Assembly: GCF_902806685.2 (NCBI RefSeq) | Contig: NC_048542.1 | Coordinates: forward strand, 7,796,533-7,860,532 | Source of the DNA: Maniola hyperantus | Taxonomy: Eukaryota; Arthropoda; Insecta; Lepidoptera; Nymphalidae | Direction of reading: 5' to 3' | Length of the DNA: 64,000 nucleotides | Part shown: one piece after another, positions 59,101-62,008 of the stretch | How positions within the stretch are numbered: the first letter of the stretch is position 1 | Layout: every line of letters begins with the position of its first letter | The notes under the pieces: generated by a model | Seen by the model: the letters and a program-made list of their open reading frames with translations, nothing else | Told to the model about the DNA's origin: nothing | Databases searched by the model: none | Position numbers and translations under genes: made by a program

Positions 59101-62008
59101 ATTAGTAGATCCCTCTACAAAGTTTGTAAGTTTGTTTGTAGGAAAATTATTTCACCAATAGAAACCTACATTCTTCCTTAGTAACATATCCCGACTAATA
59201 TTATACAGACGAAAGTTTGTATGTGAGTGTGTGTTTGTTACTCCTTCACCGACTAATATTATACAGACGAAAGTTTGTATGTGAGTGTGTGTTTGTTACT
59301 CCTTCACCGACTAATATTATAAAGGCGAAAGTTTTTTGTTACTCCATCACGCAATGATATTAGAAGAAAAATAGGTAGATAGGTTACTTATATCAAATTC
59401 GATGTTTATTAATGGCACGCTGCGTCAGCGCCGAAAGACTCAACACACATAAACGCATAGATAGTATTTTAACCTCACACAACAGAGAGTAAAGGACGGT
59501 GAACTAATAACCTCAGCTTCAGTTGCGCACGAAAAAGAGACGGTTATATTTTGCACTACCTCGTCCTGCACAGAAGAGTGGAAGAAGGACGGATATATGC
59601 CTAATAGTGCGAGCGTAAAAGAGACGGGACGAGACGGTAAACTAGAAACTCCAAAGAAAAAAAAACAGTAAAGTCTTTTCGGCTAATGCCGATTTATGCC
59701 TACACTGTAGTTGTATAGTAAAATAAAAACCTTATACTGTGGTATTTAATATATTACGAACTAGCTTTTTCCCGCGGTTCCGCTCGTTTTTAGGGTTCCG
59801 TGCCCAAGGGGTGCCAACGGGACCCTATTACTAAGCCTCCGCTGTCTGTACGTCCATCTGTCAGCGGGCTGTATCTCGTAAGCCGTAATAGGTAGACAGT
59901 TGAAATTTTCACAGAATGTATTTCTATTGCCGCTATAATAAAAATAATAAAAATTAAATTAAATTAAATAAAGGGGGCTCCCATACATGGAAAAGAAGTC
60001 GAAATAAAATTACTAAATTTTACGCGGACGAAGCCGCGGGAAGGTAGGTAAAGGAATAAAATGTGAAATGAAAATATTTTTTATTTTTGAAAATATTTAC
60101 TATTACACAATCTACATACTCATAGCCAAAATTCCCTCATTGTATGAAGAGACCCAGCAGTGGACCGTAAAAAGATGTTAGACCATAGTTAATTTATCCT
60201 TCCCTAAAACAGGAAATATGCACACTATTTGAATTGTCAATACTCAGAAGAGACCTATCTGTTTATTTTATATTCTTTGATCGGAAACTTTAAAATACGT
60301 ACAACGATAACTTGATACGTACTTATGGCATGTGACATAAGGTACAAATTGCAATGAGTTGCATTTTACACGAACGTGCACGAGTTTGTTATTGTTAAAT
60401 AAGTGAAAAATACGAATTATATAAAAGAAATAGTTTTACTTACGAATGAAATGTGATTCCTTGACTTTTGGAAACCTTGCTTGTGTAGTTTGTGCGGAAT
60501 CTCATCACACACGACGGCATTTTCGGTTGTTTTGGGAGACGAAAACAAAATACACATTACTATCAACGACGTCATCGATAGCGCGACGCCAGCGGGCGAC
60601 TGAGCTCAGGTTTGCTAATTAGCTTAGTTTTAACGTGCCACTTGCGGTCCGCGTATAACGTATCTACCTATTTTCTTCTAATATCATTGCCATCACGCAT
60701 AACTACTGGACGGATTTGGCTGAAATTTGGAATGGAGATAGACTATACCCTTGATTAGCACATAGGCTACTTTTTATCCCGGAAAATGAACGAGTTCCCA
60801 CGGGATTTTGGAAAACTTAAATCCACTAGGACGAAGTGGCGGGCATCAGCTAGTATATACATATAAGGGCTATTTTTCAAGCACCCGTGCGAAGGCGGGG
60901 CGGGCGGCTAGTCTTTCTCAAAGGTATCCCTTTCGCAGCCCTGCAAATTGTAATCTATATCAGGCATTATCTTATCTATATCTGTAGTATTCAATTTACC
61001 TTTTGGTGTGTACCTACTTGTATTCAATAAAACGCCAACACTATGAACCAAAACAAATTCATTTCTTGGGGCCGCGTCATGTCAACGAGGAAGAATTGCC
61101 GGGGGTATATGTGTCAATTGTTTGAAACGATTCATTGTTTTGAACCAGATTGGACTGGTTGAGTTGGGTGATACTTCTATTGGGACTTCAAAATATGTTG
61201 CAGGGTTTTTTTGTCAAAATGTAGAAAACCACTTGTTACAAGTTTATAACTTTGTCGTATAAAACTATAAATCAATGATACCTTTTAACTATTTATCAAT
61301 TGTTGCGATTGTTGCTATGTAATGTCCACGACAGGTTCAGATGGCAATCAGATTACCTTTCAATCAACCTGTCGCGTACTATATATAGTGTTTTATTTAA
61401 TGTATCAAAACAAATAAACGAAAATATACTCTCCCGTGCAAAGCGCTGCGCTGGCTAGGGGTGGATATATGGTGTACAGATAAATAAATCAAACTTGATA
61501 TAGCAGTTTTAGGAGAAAGTACAGATTTTTTTAAAGGAGGTGGACGGCGGCCATGTTTTAACCCTGCCTCTCCTGACGGCAGCACATTTCTAATGTTTCC
61601 CGTACTAGATAATAATATGCTTAGAAATTTCTTTTTGCCTAATAATCTCTTCACTATCACAATCACATTACGAAGCGCGCGTGCGGCACTTCGTAATGTG
61701 CGCTACGTTACAGCCGCGTTCGTAGGTCGGGACTCGTCCGCGTCGCGTCGTCGGCGTTTCAGCGACATAGCATGCTCACGCGATGTGATTGTTCTATCTT
61801 TTGTACCAACCTGCGAATCAGGCTTCACTCTGATGGAGTACTGGTCGCTAAAGCCAGCCACACCACAGACGAAGCACACGCGTTCTTCCGCGGGCGGGTC
61901 GCGGCGAGCGGGCGAGGCGGGAGACTTGGCCACGGCGCCCGCGCCCGCGCCGCCGCCGCCTGCGCCCGCAATAAGCGAGCTTTTTATGTACGCCTTCGCC
62001 TTTTCCAT
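3023..62008 (-). CDS. Fifteen-exon gene for a Cys-rich protein with six CxxC...CxxC modules (3' end outside window)
   Basis: Exons from 5' to 3': 61811-62008, 56923-57130, 35933-36126, 35268-35410, 33984-34161, 22785-22922, 9488-9794, 8191-8305, 7521-7637, 6871-7104, 6344-6450, 5573-5691, 4624-4709, 3509-3724, 3023-3164. All have AG/GT borders on the minus strand. Lengths sum to 2,502 nt, or 834 codons, with no internal stop. The protein holds six modules of C-x2-C(G), 39-56 residues containing a YFPFL-like stretch, then C-x2-C, usually followed by L..QW..Y. They lie at residues 45-101, 281-341, 410-464, 534-589, 653-705 and 736-782. Paired CxxC motifs suggest zinc binding, and the layout resembles the insect ZAD domain (inference). 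No signal peptide or membrane segment is seen, so a nuclear or cytosolic protein is likely. I do not recognise the family and assign no function. The last visible exon ends in a good donor at phase 0, so the gene continues beyond base 1. Confidence 0.9.
3509..3724 (-). CDS. Coding exon 14: complete module 6
   Basis: The acceptor is TGGCAG and the donor GTACTG. Residues 716-786 hold YEALGGCPAERRVYNT, then CYLCGIKTYRKRVRAL (C736, C739), FPFL, and YAVVCLDCYESL (C779, C782). Spacing between the Cys pairs is 39 residues, the shortest of the six modules. The QW motif is replaced by QAADYE across the junction with exon 15. Confidence 0.92.
4450..4590 (-). mobile_element. tRNA-Arg-like SINE, 3' fragment
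   Basis: The tail-proximal 140 bp of the SINE family, in the intron between exons 14 and 13. Confidence 0.7.
4624..4709 (-). CDS. Coding exon 13: second Cys pair of module 5, NAGNAG acceptor
   Basis: The donor is GTGCGT. Acceptor CAGCAG allows an upper border of 4709 or 4712, adding one in-frame Gln. Residues 687-714 read HSNAEQLKENGSALVCTFCY (C702, C705) then HSLLNQWR, with the conserved QW. It joins exon 14 through a split Arg to give QWRRYEAL. Confidence 0.9.
5573..5691 (-). CDS. Coding exon 12: first half of module 5
   Basis: Acceptor ACAG precedes CATGCACG and the donor is GTATTA. Residues 648-686 contain CYLCGLHSDLTLARV (C653, C656) and APYFPCLLTHQ, ending at phase 0. The pattern matches exons 1 plus 2, except that the YFP stretch is on this exon. 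A short palindromic element lies about 30 bp beyond the donor. Confidence 0.9.
6344..6450 (-). CDS. Coding exon 11: Ser/Pro-rich linker between modules 4 and 5
   Basis: The acceptor is CTTTCAG and the donor GTAAGT. Residues 612-646 start YNIPSPMPSNSSLNGDRVIP and are rich in Ser, Pro and Thr with no Cys. The preceding exon supplies PLEHR plus a split Arg. A small MITE (6125-6290) ends about 54 bp below the donor. Confidence 0.9.
6871..7104 (-). CDS. Coding exon 10: complete module 4
   Basis: Acceptor AG precedes GTGCTATGTC and the donor is GTAAGT. Residues 534-610 hold the whole module on one exon: CYVCAGLYPQ (C534, C537), FPCL, a Gly-Ala repeat, then VLACTRCVRHMARQWEHM (C586, C589). The Gly-Ala run is coded by a GC-rich hexanucleotide-like repeat at 6975-7005 and sits in the loop between the Cys pairs, where length change may be tolerated. 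Confidence 0.92.
7521..7637 (-). CDS. Coding exon 9: linker between modules 3 and 4
   Basis: The acceptor is CCTTTAG and the donor GTAAAA, which is weak but acceptable. Residues 495-532 read FKPYELKPGQIVSNKRPSSA and end in NGMGRY before a split Arg. It contains no Cys. Codon phases match both neighbours. Confidence 0.85.
8191..8305 (-). CDS. Coding exon 8: second Cys pair of module 3
   Basis: The acceptor is GTTTCAG and the donor GTAAGC. Residues 457-493 start MVQICASCNKNISLKYPAYG with C461 and C464, then an Asn/Ala/Thr-rich tail. The QW motif usual after the second Cys pair is absent here, making module 3 the most diverged. It joins exon 9 through a split Arg codon. Confidence 0.88.
9029..9362. 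mobile_element. MITE with about 75-bp inverted repeats
   Basis: The left arm starts CGTTATTTTATAAAAGCTGA and the right arm is its near inverse complement (9287-9362). Related pieces lie at 11985-12110, 12655-12735 and 38425-38650. Confidence 0.75.
9488..9794 (-). CDS. Coding exon 7: Pro/Ser linker and first part of module 3
   Basis: The acceptor is GTTCCAG and the donor GTCAGA. The exon starts at phase 0 and ends one base into a Gly codon (residues 354-455). It has MRGVPAHERVYTLRTRPPSL, a Ser/Pro-rich region, then CYVCG (C410, C413) and FYPFITTLKAHPDASPISPQ. Unlike modules 1 and 2, the YPF stretch is on the same exon as the first Cys pair. It is the longest coding exon in the window. Confidence 0.9.
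10011..10075. repeat. (CA)n microsatellite
   Basis: Interrupted CACACA tract. The minus-strand open frame over it is an artefact of the repeat. Confidence 0.9.
10130..10275 (-). mobile_element. tRNA-Phe-like SINE head
   Basis: On the minus strand an A-box-like region (AATAGCTCAACCGG), a loop with GAA in the anticodon position (CTGAAAA) and a B box (GGTTCAAATCC) are followed by a non-tRNA body. The T stem does not pair well, so this is a SINE or decayed tRNA copy rather than a gene. Confidence 0.55.
10702..10806. mobile_element. GC-rich hairpin MITE, truncated copy
   Basis: The left arm and part of the GC-rich interior are present. The right terminal repeat is missing. Confidence 0.7.
10850..11027. 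mobile_element. MITE with about 40-bp inverted repeats
   Basis: 10851-10890 (CTTAAATGCTAGGATGTATT region) is the near inverse complement of 10986-11026. The AT-rich centre has no coding capacity. Confidence 0.75.
11395..11672 (-). mobile_element. tRNA-Arg-like SINE, minus strand
   Basis: Same family as 49952-50262. The tRNA head lies at the high-coordinate end with the B box at about 11608-11618, and the ATCATC tail at the low end. Confidence 0.8.
11690..11935 (+). repeat. CGTCCGCG-type dispersed repeat with (GACA)n
   Basis: It starts GATGCCCGCGACTTCGTCCG, includes TTGATTATCCGGGATAAAAA, and ends in a (GACA)n tract at 11855-11909. This is the commonest repeat in the window. Confidence 0.8.
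14320..15210. repeat. GGTTCCGTACC-type dispersed repeat, two copies in opposite orientation
   Basis: 14320-14668 runs from AAAACCGGCCAAGTGCGAGT to GGAACCCTAAAAA, and 14806-15210 is the inverse orientation. The family starts with the GGCCAAGTGCGAGTC end, contains CAACGGGAAGTACCC, and ends in a GACA microsatellite beside GGAACCC. No coding capacity was recognised. Confidence 0.8.
16888..17192 (+). repeat. Variant GGTTCCGTACC-type repeat (related pieces at 19985-20160 and 33330-33413)
   Basis: This subfamily has GTGCGAGTCAGACTAACAC, then a different middle (TACAAGAAATA, ATGGCGGC-like) and ends in GGAC microsatellite sequence and GGAACCCTAAAA. It is the same sequence as the inner arms of the 1.6-kb foldback. 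The 33330-33413 piece borders the truncated tandem exon copy. Confidence 0.65.
17938..18070 (-). mobile_element. RTE-type LINE, 3'-end fragment, minus strand
   Basis: On the minus strand it reads through GACGACATCAAACGAGTCGC and GGATTCAGGCAGTGCAAGAC to a GATGATGAT tail, matching 54636-54980. Confidence 0.65.
18915..19360 (+). repeat. GGTTCCGTACC-type repeat with a nested short LINE tail
   Basis: A copy of the dispersed family is interrupted at about 19229-19306 by sequence ending CAATAAAGTATTTCTATC and (TATC)n, flanked by AAAGTG on both sides. That looks like a severely 5'-truncated retrotransposon insertion. Confidence 0.7.
20323..20617. mobile_element. MITE with about 75-bp terminal inverted repeats
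   Basis: The left arm GTACCCGTAGTACAAGATTT... at 20325-20400 is the inverse complement of 20540-20617. The 140-bp centre has no coding capacity. It lies only about 70 bp from the large foldback element. Confidence 0.8.
20686..22286. mobile_element. 1.6-kb foldback element (long palindrome)
   Basis: Left end CAGGGTTACAGGAAAATAGG at 20692 is mirrored by CCTATTTTCCTGTAACCCTG ending at 22280. The arms are about 735 bp each and clearly homologous throughout, with scattered substitutions and indels. They meet at a CCGT/CTGT-rich core around 21440-21500. The inner part of each arm is a GGTTCCGTACC-type repeat found singly elsewhere in the window. There is no transposase, so it is non-autonomous. 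Confidence 0.85.
22405..22762 (-). repeat. GGTTCCGTACC-type repeat beside exon 6
   Basis: A near-complete copy ends 22 bp from the exon 6 splice donor at 22784. It may have replaced native intron sequence next to the exon. Confidence 0.75.
22785..22922 (-). CDS. Coding exon 6: second half of module 2
   Basis: The acceptor is TTTTGCAG and the donor GTACAT. It is 138 bp, exactly 46 codons at phase 0 on both sides (residues 308-353). It reads NKQPYFPIFG, a Pro/Arg loop, then GTVRACAACHQHLVQQWNAY with C338 and C341. It is the direct counterpart of exon 2. A GGTTCCGTACC-type repeat ends about 22 bp below the donor. Confidence 0.92.
24013..24142. repeat. Perfect 19-bp inverted repeat enclosing a tRNA-like sequence
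   Basis: 24013-24031 and 24124-24142 are exact inverse complements (TTTAAATACATATCAAAAA on the left). They flank the 71-nt tRNA-like sequence almost symmetrically. This is not the direct target duplication expected of a retroposed tRNA or SINE. Confidence 0.8.
24050..24120 (+). tRNA. tRNA-like sequence, probably a pseudogene or pol III-type element
   Basis: The B box GGTTCGAATCC is perfect and an A-box-like TGGCTTAGCGTT precedes it. A cloverleaf can be drawn: a 6-bp acceptor stem, GCTT/GAGC D stem, 4 of 5 bp in the anticodon stem and a perfect GCAGG/CCTGC T stem. The loop CGCGATC would place CGA in the anticodon position, but position 33 is G rather than the invariant U. The middle can also fold as GCGTC/GACGC. 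A functional tRNA is unlikely. Confidence 0.5.
26530..28136 (+). pseudogene. LINE ORF1, nucleic-acid-binding protein with three zinc knuckles (one frameshift)
   Basis: The first frame (26530-27579) has a Ser/Pro/Glu-rich N-terminal half and ends in the knuckle CHRCQMYGHSARNC. The frame then shifts near 27557, and the second frame carries CAKCLGDHGISDC and CVLCRSQGHSANYRGC up to a stop at 28134-28136. Such proteins bind element RNA to form a particle. A Pro/Ala repeat (AKPAQPAP units) lies at about 27835-27920. The shift is a small indel between knuckle 1 and knuckle 2. The stop overlaps the ORF2 start (TAATG). Confidence 0.85.
28136..31050 (+). pseudogene. LINE ORF2, endonuclease and reverse transcriptase (two frameshifts)
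   Basis: The start at 28136 overlaps the ORF1 stop by one base. The APE-type endonuclease shows VVAVYNANGL, LLVQETFL and, after a frameshift near 28563, the DRPDILDIAL and GSDHRPV motifs. RT motifs follow: KAPGPDSI, RPISLLNTLGK, FFDVAKAFDKVWH, then a second frameshift near 29995, PQGSLLSPLLYAL and the catalytic FADD at about 30193-30204. The C-terminal part has KYLGVTFDDKMSF and RPIMSYACVAF. No RNase H domain is evident. Each shift looks like a 1-2 base indel, so decay is mild and insertion fairly recent. Confidence 0.87.
32270..32500 (+). repeat. CGTCCGCG-type repeat copies (also 8495-8692, 13395-13615, 15240-15485, 16035-16265, 24650-24895, 37455-37635)
   Basis: Copies share GATGCCCGCGACTTCGTCCG, GGGATAAAAAG, CCAAATTTCGTCAAAATCGG and an end ATTTATAATACTAGTATGG. 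Those at 13395, 15240, 16035, 24650 and 37455 run in the opposite orientation. All are non-coding. Confidence 0.75.
33414..33983 (-). pseudogene. Three degenerate tandem copies of coding exon 5
   Basis: The 178-bp exon plus 28 bp of following intron is repeated head to tail. Copies 2 and 3 have a 199-bp period and appear to differ from each other at one base (A/G near 33680). Both lack 7 bp (GTTGTAG on the plus strand, next to 33620 and 33820), which shifts frame. The lowest copy is cut off at about 33414 where repeat-like sequence begins, has lost the first Cys of its pair (Cys to Tyr), and has no donor. Copies are separated by only 28 nt, too short for a normal intron, and read-through from the intact exon meets a stop within that spacer. 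They are therefore probably non-functional. Confidence 0.88.
33984..34161 (-). CDS. Coding exon 5: first half of module 2 (the only intact copy of four)
   Basis: The acceptor is TTCCTAG and the donor GTAACT. It runs from a split Arg to phase 0, residues 249-307. It starts STVSVYSGNSTSSSERDILD and ends with the Cys pair CYVCGDEYKRGTLYNL (C281, C284). It joins exon 6 in frame, which supplies the YFP stretch and second Cys pair. Three degraded copies lie immediately on its 3' side (33414-33983). Only this copy keeps the length and phase needed by exon 6. Confidence 0.92.
34863..35245. mobile_element. MITE with inverted ends and a conserved core
   Basis: The left end GGCTTCTGAGACGGTCAAGC pairs with GCTTGACCGTCTCAGAAGCC at 35220-35240. 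The core CATATAGGTATGAGTGACAG is shared with 43005-43165, although the ends differ. Confidence 0.75.
35268..35410 (-). CDS. Coding exon 4: Gly/Glu-rich linker with NAGNAG acceptor
   Basis: Donor GTAAAC follows GCCGTGAG. The acceptor is CAGCAG, so the upper border is 35410 or 35413, differing by one in-frame Gln. Residues 201-247 plus a split Arg read RYPGGGVVGAGGEEEGVLDL, then SVGSQHSGTSEPAGYLDAV. It holds no Cys and joins the module-2 exon in phase. The flanking sequence is AT-rich. Confidence 0.85.
35933..36126 (-). CDS. Coding exon 3: linker after module 1, two possible acceptors
   Basis: Donor GTAAGT follows AACAAT at phase 0. Two AGs six bases apart can serve as acceptor, giving upper borders of 36126 or 36120. 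Both keep frame with exon 2, and the longer form adds two residues. It encodes residues 137-200, starting near MSFQGEYAAQVLGLG, then a Ser/Thr/Pro/Ala-rich low-complexity linker ending TAKFNN. There are no Cys pairs. The reading frame stays open past the donor into the intron to 35717. Confidence 0.88.
38425..38650. mobile_element. MITE fragment of the 9029-9362 family
   Basis: It matches the right two-thirds of the 9029-9362 element, including TTTTGACGTAAGATTTTTTA-like sequence and the right arm. Confidence 0.65.
40150..40465. mobile_element. MITE with about 125-bp inverted repeats
   Basis: 40150-40275 and 40340-40465 are near-perfect inverse complements (for example AATATATTCGGTAATAAATG on the right arm). 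The centre is only about 65 bp. It follows a different dispersed repeat at 39860-40090. Confidence 0.8.
40688..40857. mobile_element. GC-rich hairpin MITE, complete copy
   Basis: TATAGTACGCGACAGGT at the left is mirrored at the right. The arms, about 55 bp each, pair through GACAATCGGGG and GGGGACGC-like segments, and the interior carries more GC-rich inverted pairing. The whole 170 bp can fold as one hairpin. It ends in TATA, which would suit TA target duplication. Confidence 0.85.
41205..42178 (+). repeat. GGTTCCGTACC-type repeat split by another repeat
   Basis: The outer family covers 41205-41275 and 41870-42178. The inserted 41276-41870 belongs to a different family with a GACT tract at its left end and CGCGGACGAAGTCGCGGGCA at its right. 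Confidence 0.75.
42185..42345. mobile_element. MITE family with ends CTCATGCGCCATTTTAACT (three copies)
   Basis: The inverted ends pair across about 150 bp. The other copies are at 6125-6290 and 36765-36920. The interior contains AAAGTACGATTTTAG-like inverted segments. The copies differ mainly at the centre. Confidence 0.75.
43005..43165. mobile_element. MITE sharing its core with 34863-35245
   Basis: AATATTGTACATCGAC at the left pairs with GTCGATGTACAATATT at the right. The centre matches the core of 34863-35245. Confidence 0.75.
43785..44030 (+). repeat. Dispersed repeat with CGACCCGCCCCGGCTTCGCA end
   Basis: A separate repeat family ending near TACAGACAGCGGGAAGCGAC and TTTTATACTATGTAGAGAT. 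Another tail-bearing family lies at 47560-47850 with a (GACA)n tract. Confidence 0.6.
44587..44735. mobile_element. MITE with about 33-bp inverted repeats
   Basis: GTACACAATCTCTAAACTAA at the left is mirrored by TTAGTTTAGAGATTGTGTAC at the right, with a second inner pairing (TCTAAATCTA/TAGATTTAGA). Confidence 0.75.
44940..45115 (-). repeat. Dispersed repeat, LINE 3'-UTR-like
   Basis: GACTAGCGCTTGGCTGCAAT and following sequence resemble a repeat also seen at 47985-48060 (TAGCCCTTGACTGCAATCTC). No coding sequence. Confidence 0.5.
45120..45403 (-). mobile_element. tRNA-Arg-like SINE, minus strand
   Basis: Nearly full-length copy of the same family with the head at about 45330-45403. It lies next to a separate LINE 3'-end-like repeat (44940-45115). 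Confidence 0.8.
46378..46830 (+). repeat. GGTTCCGTACC-type repeat; further fragments at 13890-14090, 34225-34290, 48115-48190 and 57970-58230
   Basis: Near-complete copy with the same ends and internal CAACGGGAAGTATCC. The listed fragments share one end or the middle of the family. Confidence 0.75.
46893..47150 (+). repeat. Expanded CCGT/CTGT simple-repeat array attached to a dispersed repeat
   Basis: TTAGGGTTCCGTACC marks the repeat end, then about 220 bp of interrupted (CCGT)n and (CTGT)n, becoming pure (CTGT)n at about 47086-47140. The plus-strand open frame across it is only the repeat read as Pro-Ser-Val-Cys units. Confidence 0.85.
47281..47515 (+). mobile_element. RTE-type LINE, 3'-end fragment
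   Basis: A diverged match to the same C-terminal region (GRLPARWTDDIQRLAGSG-like) ends at GATGATGATGG. A third piece lies at 17938-18070 on the minus strand. Confidence 0.65.
48340..49060 (+). mobile_element. LINE reverse-transcriptase C-terminal fragment with a nested insertion
   Basis: ETARLVYFSYFHSIMSYGIL before about 48535 and LLWGNAADINSIFVLQKRAV after about 48812 are halves of the conserved LINE region downstream of the RT domain. The insert of about 280 bp starts A-rich and is flanked by ATTATTA on both sides. Downstream reads GPRESLRTKF and QYIFENLLYVYKN. Confidence 0.7.
49525..49720 (+). repeat. CGAACTTCG-type dispersed repeat (also 23245-23435, 51905-52100, 52395-52590)
   Basis: It starts ACTAGCTGCCCCGGCGAACT, contains CAGCTGTTCTCGAGATTTGC and ends TCATTTTTATAT. 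There is no coding capacity. Confidence 0.75.
49952..50262 (+). mobile_element. Full-length tRNA-Arg-like SINE
   Basis: The head carries A box TAGCCTAGTGG, a CTTCTAA loop (TCT in the anticodon position) and B box GGTTCGATCCC. A body of about 240 bp and a short ATGATGA-type tail follow. This is the most complete of five copies in the window. Confidence 0.85.
50263..52590 (+). repeat. Run of dispersed repeats from three families
   Basis: CGTCCGCG-type copies at 50263-50480, 50500-50700, 50735-50940 and 51710-51910; CGAACTTCG-type copies at 51905-52100 and 52395-52590; and a CAGT-tail copy at 52095-52370. The last four are almost end to end. A (TTTCA)n tract at 50968-51000 and a three-unit tandem of about 110 bp at about 51290-51535 lie between. 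Confidence 0.75.
52095..52370 (+). repeat. CAGT-tail dispersed repeat with expanded (CAGT)n
   Basis: It starts CTAGCTTATGCTCGCGACTT, contains CATAATAGCTATCTGCATGC and ends with a (CAGT)n tract at 52279-52335. Other copies are at 5785-5957, 23490-23690, 39115-39340, 55885-56105 and 58490-58690. Confidence 0.8.
52678..52979 (+). CDS. Candidate two-exon small gene, 70 codons (weak)
   Basis: ATG at 52678, donor GTAAGT after 52772, acceptor TTCCAG before 52862 and stop TGA at 52977-52979. The 89-bp intron removes cleanly and the frame stays open. The product reads MNMPNIRTTEIQHDTATFNS and ends CVYVCSGLLEGN, with Asn/Ser/Thr-rich sequence between. An AATAAA lies at 53005. Another splice-bounded block upstream (51567-51686) does not keep frame, and a basic 38-codon open frame starts at 51077 (MDWRKRKKKRFRLAK). 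I recognise no family. It could be a relic of a transposon gene. Confidence 0.3.
53562..53594. repeat. Perfect 33-nt palindrome
   Basis: Two 16-bp arms (TGTCCTATATAAAATG and its inverse) meet at a single central A. It sits inside a longer dispersed repeat (about 53340-53700). Confidence 0.8.
54636..54980 (+). mobile_element. RTE-type LINE, 3'-end fragment
   Basis: An open frame reads KLKLQWAGHIVRKTDKRRGP and continues to GRLSVGRPP and, in another frame, RWKDDIRRVAGSGWIQVTQD, the conserved C-terminus of RTE-clade reverse transcriptases. The GATGATGATGACGATGA tail is typical of RTE 3' ends. Frameshifted and 5'-truncated. Confidence 0.75.
55491..55551. repeat. Perfect 28-bp hairpin with 5-nt loop
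   Basis: The left arm 55491-55518 (CTCCAGTCCCTAGAAACCCA...) is the exact inverse complement of 55524-55551, with loop TCTTC. It is GC-richer than its surroundings and no second copy is evident in the window. Confidence 0.85.
56745..56892. mobile_element. GC-rich hairpin MITE, diverged copy
   Basis: Same family. The left end is degraded into a run of G, while the right end CAACCTGTCGCAGACTATA is recognisable. It lies about 30 bp below the donor of exon 2. Confidence 0.75.
56923..57130 (-). CDS. Coding exon 2: second half of module 1 and linker
   Basis: The acceptor is CCGCAG and the donor GTAAAT. It starts at phase 0 and ends one base into a codon, giving residues 67-135 plus a split Gly. 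It reads NSEPYFPFLG early, then a Cys pair in CCYVCYTLLRQQWEQY (C98, C101), then the linker RFYWMKRLDGKPFI. The QQW motif after the second Cys pair recurs in other modules. A GC-rich MITE ends about 30 bp beyond the donor, at 56892. Confidence 0.92.
57233..57392. mobile_element. GC-rich hairpin MITE, complete copy
   Basis: Same family as 40688-40857, with matching ends AGTACGCGACAGGT and its inverse. It lies 103 bp above the acceptor of exon 2. Confidence 0.85.
58838..59005. mobile_element. GC-rich hairpin MITE, complete copy
   Basis: Same family, with somewhat more diverged ends (GCGATAGGTCAAGATGG and CGACCTATAGCAGAC). Confidence 0.8.
59352..60689 (-). mobile_element. P-element-like DNA transposon, internally deleted, with perfect 8-bp target duplication
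   Basis: The ends are CAATGATATTAGAAGAAAA on the left and its inverse complement on the right (about 29-bp terminal inverted repeats with one A indel). Both ends are flanked by CCATCACG (59344-59351 and 60690-60697). Short inverted repeats starting CA and ending TG, an 8-bp duplication and a THAP-coding exon are the hallmarks of the P superfamily. Only about 1.3 kb remains and no transposase body is present, so the copy is non-autonomous. It interrupts a CGTCCGCG-type repeat and has itself taken in another repeat (about 59760-60050). Confidence 0.82.
60444..60520 (-). pseudogene. Residual first exon of a THAP-domain transposase
   Basis: ATG at 60518-60520 opens MPSCVMRFRTNYTSKVSKSQ, followed by GITFH, then donor GTAAGT below 60444. 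The start MPSC and the GI.FH motif are typical of the THAP zinc-finger N-terminus used by P-family transposases to bind DNA. The second zinc-binding Cys expected about five residues after the first is not there (an Arg codon CGC stands where TGC would fit). No downstream exon with the rest of the domain was found in the element, so this is a relic. Confidence 0.7.
61320..61385. mobile_element. Mini copies of the GC-rich hairpin MITE (here and at 5474-5541)
   Basis: Only the terminal repeats remain, joined without the GC-rich centre: CACGACAGGTTCAGATGGC against CAACCTGTCGCGTACTATA. A second mini copy at 5474-5541 lies next to exon 12. They look like internal deletion products. Confidence 0.7.

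Larger units (their letters stand above)
59190..60860 (-). repeat. CGTCCGCG-type repeat split by the P-like element, with a duplicated end
   Basis: A unit of about 62 bp containing ACGAAAGTTTGTATGTGAGT is tandemly repeated at 59190-59340, then the P-like element intervenes. The rest of the repeat resumes at about 60690 and runs to CGGGCATCAGCTAGTA at 60855. Confidence 0.75.
57131..61810. other. Intron between exons 2 and 1
   Basis: Contains two complete GC-rich hairpin MITEs (57233-57392, 58838-59005), a mini copy (61320-61385), repeat copies at 57740-57870, 57970-58230 and 58490-58690, and a P-element-like insertion (59352-60689). 60860-61310 and 61390-61800 have no recognised feature. A weak minus-strand open frame at 61397-61666 has no supporting motif. 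Confidence 0.6.
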
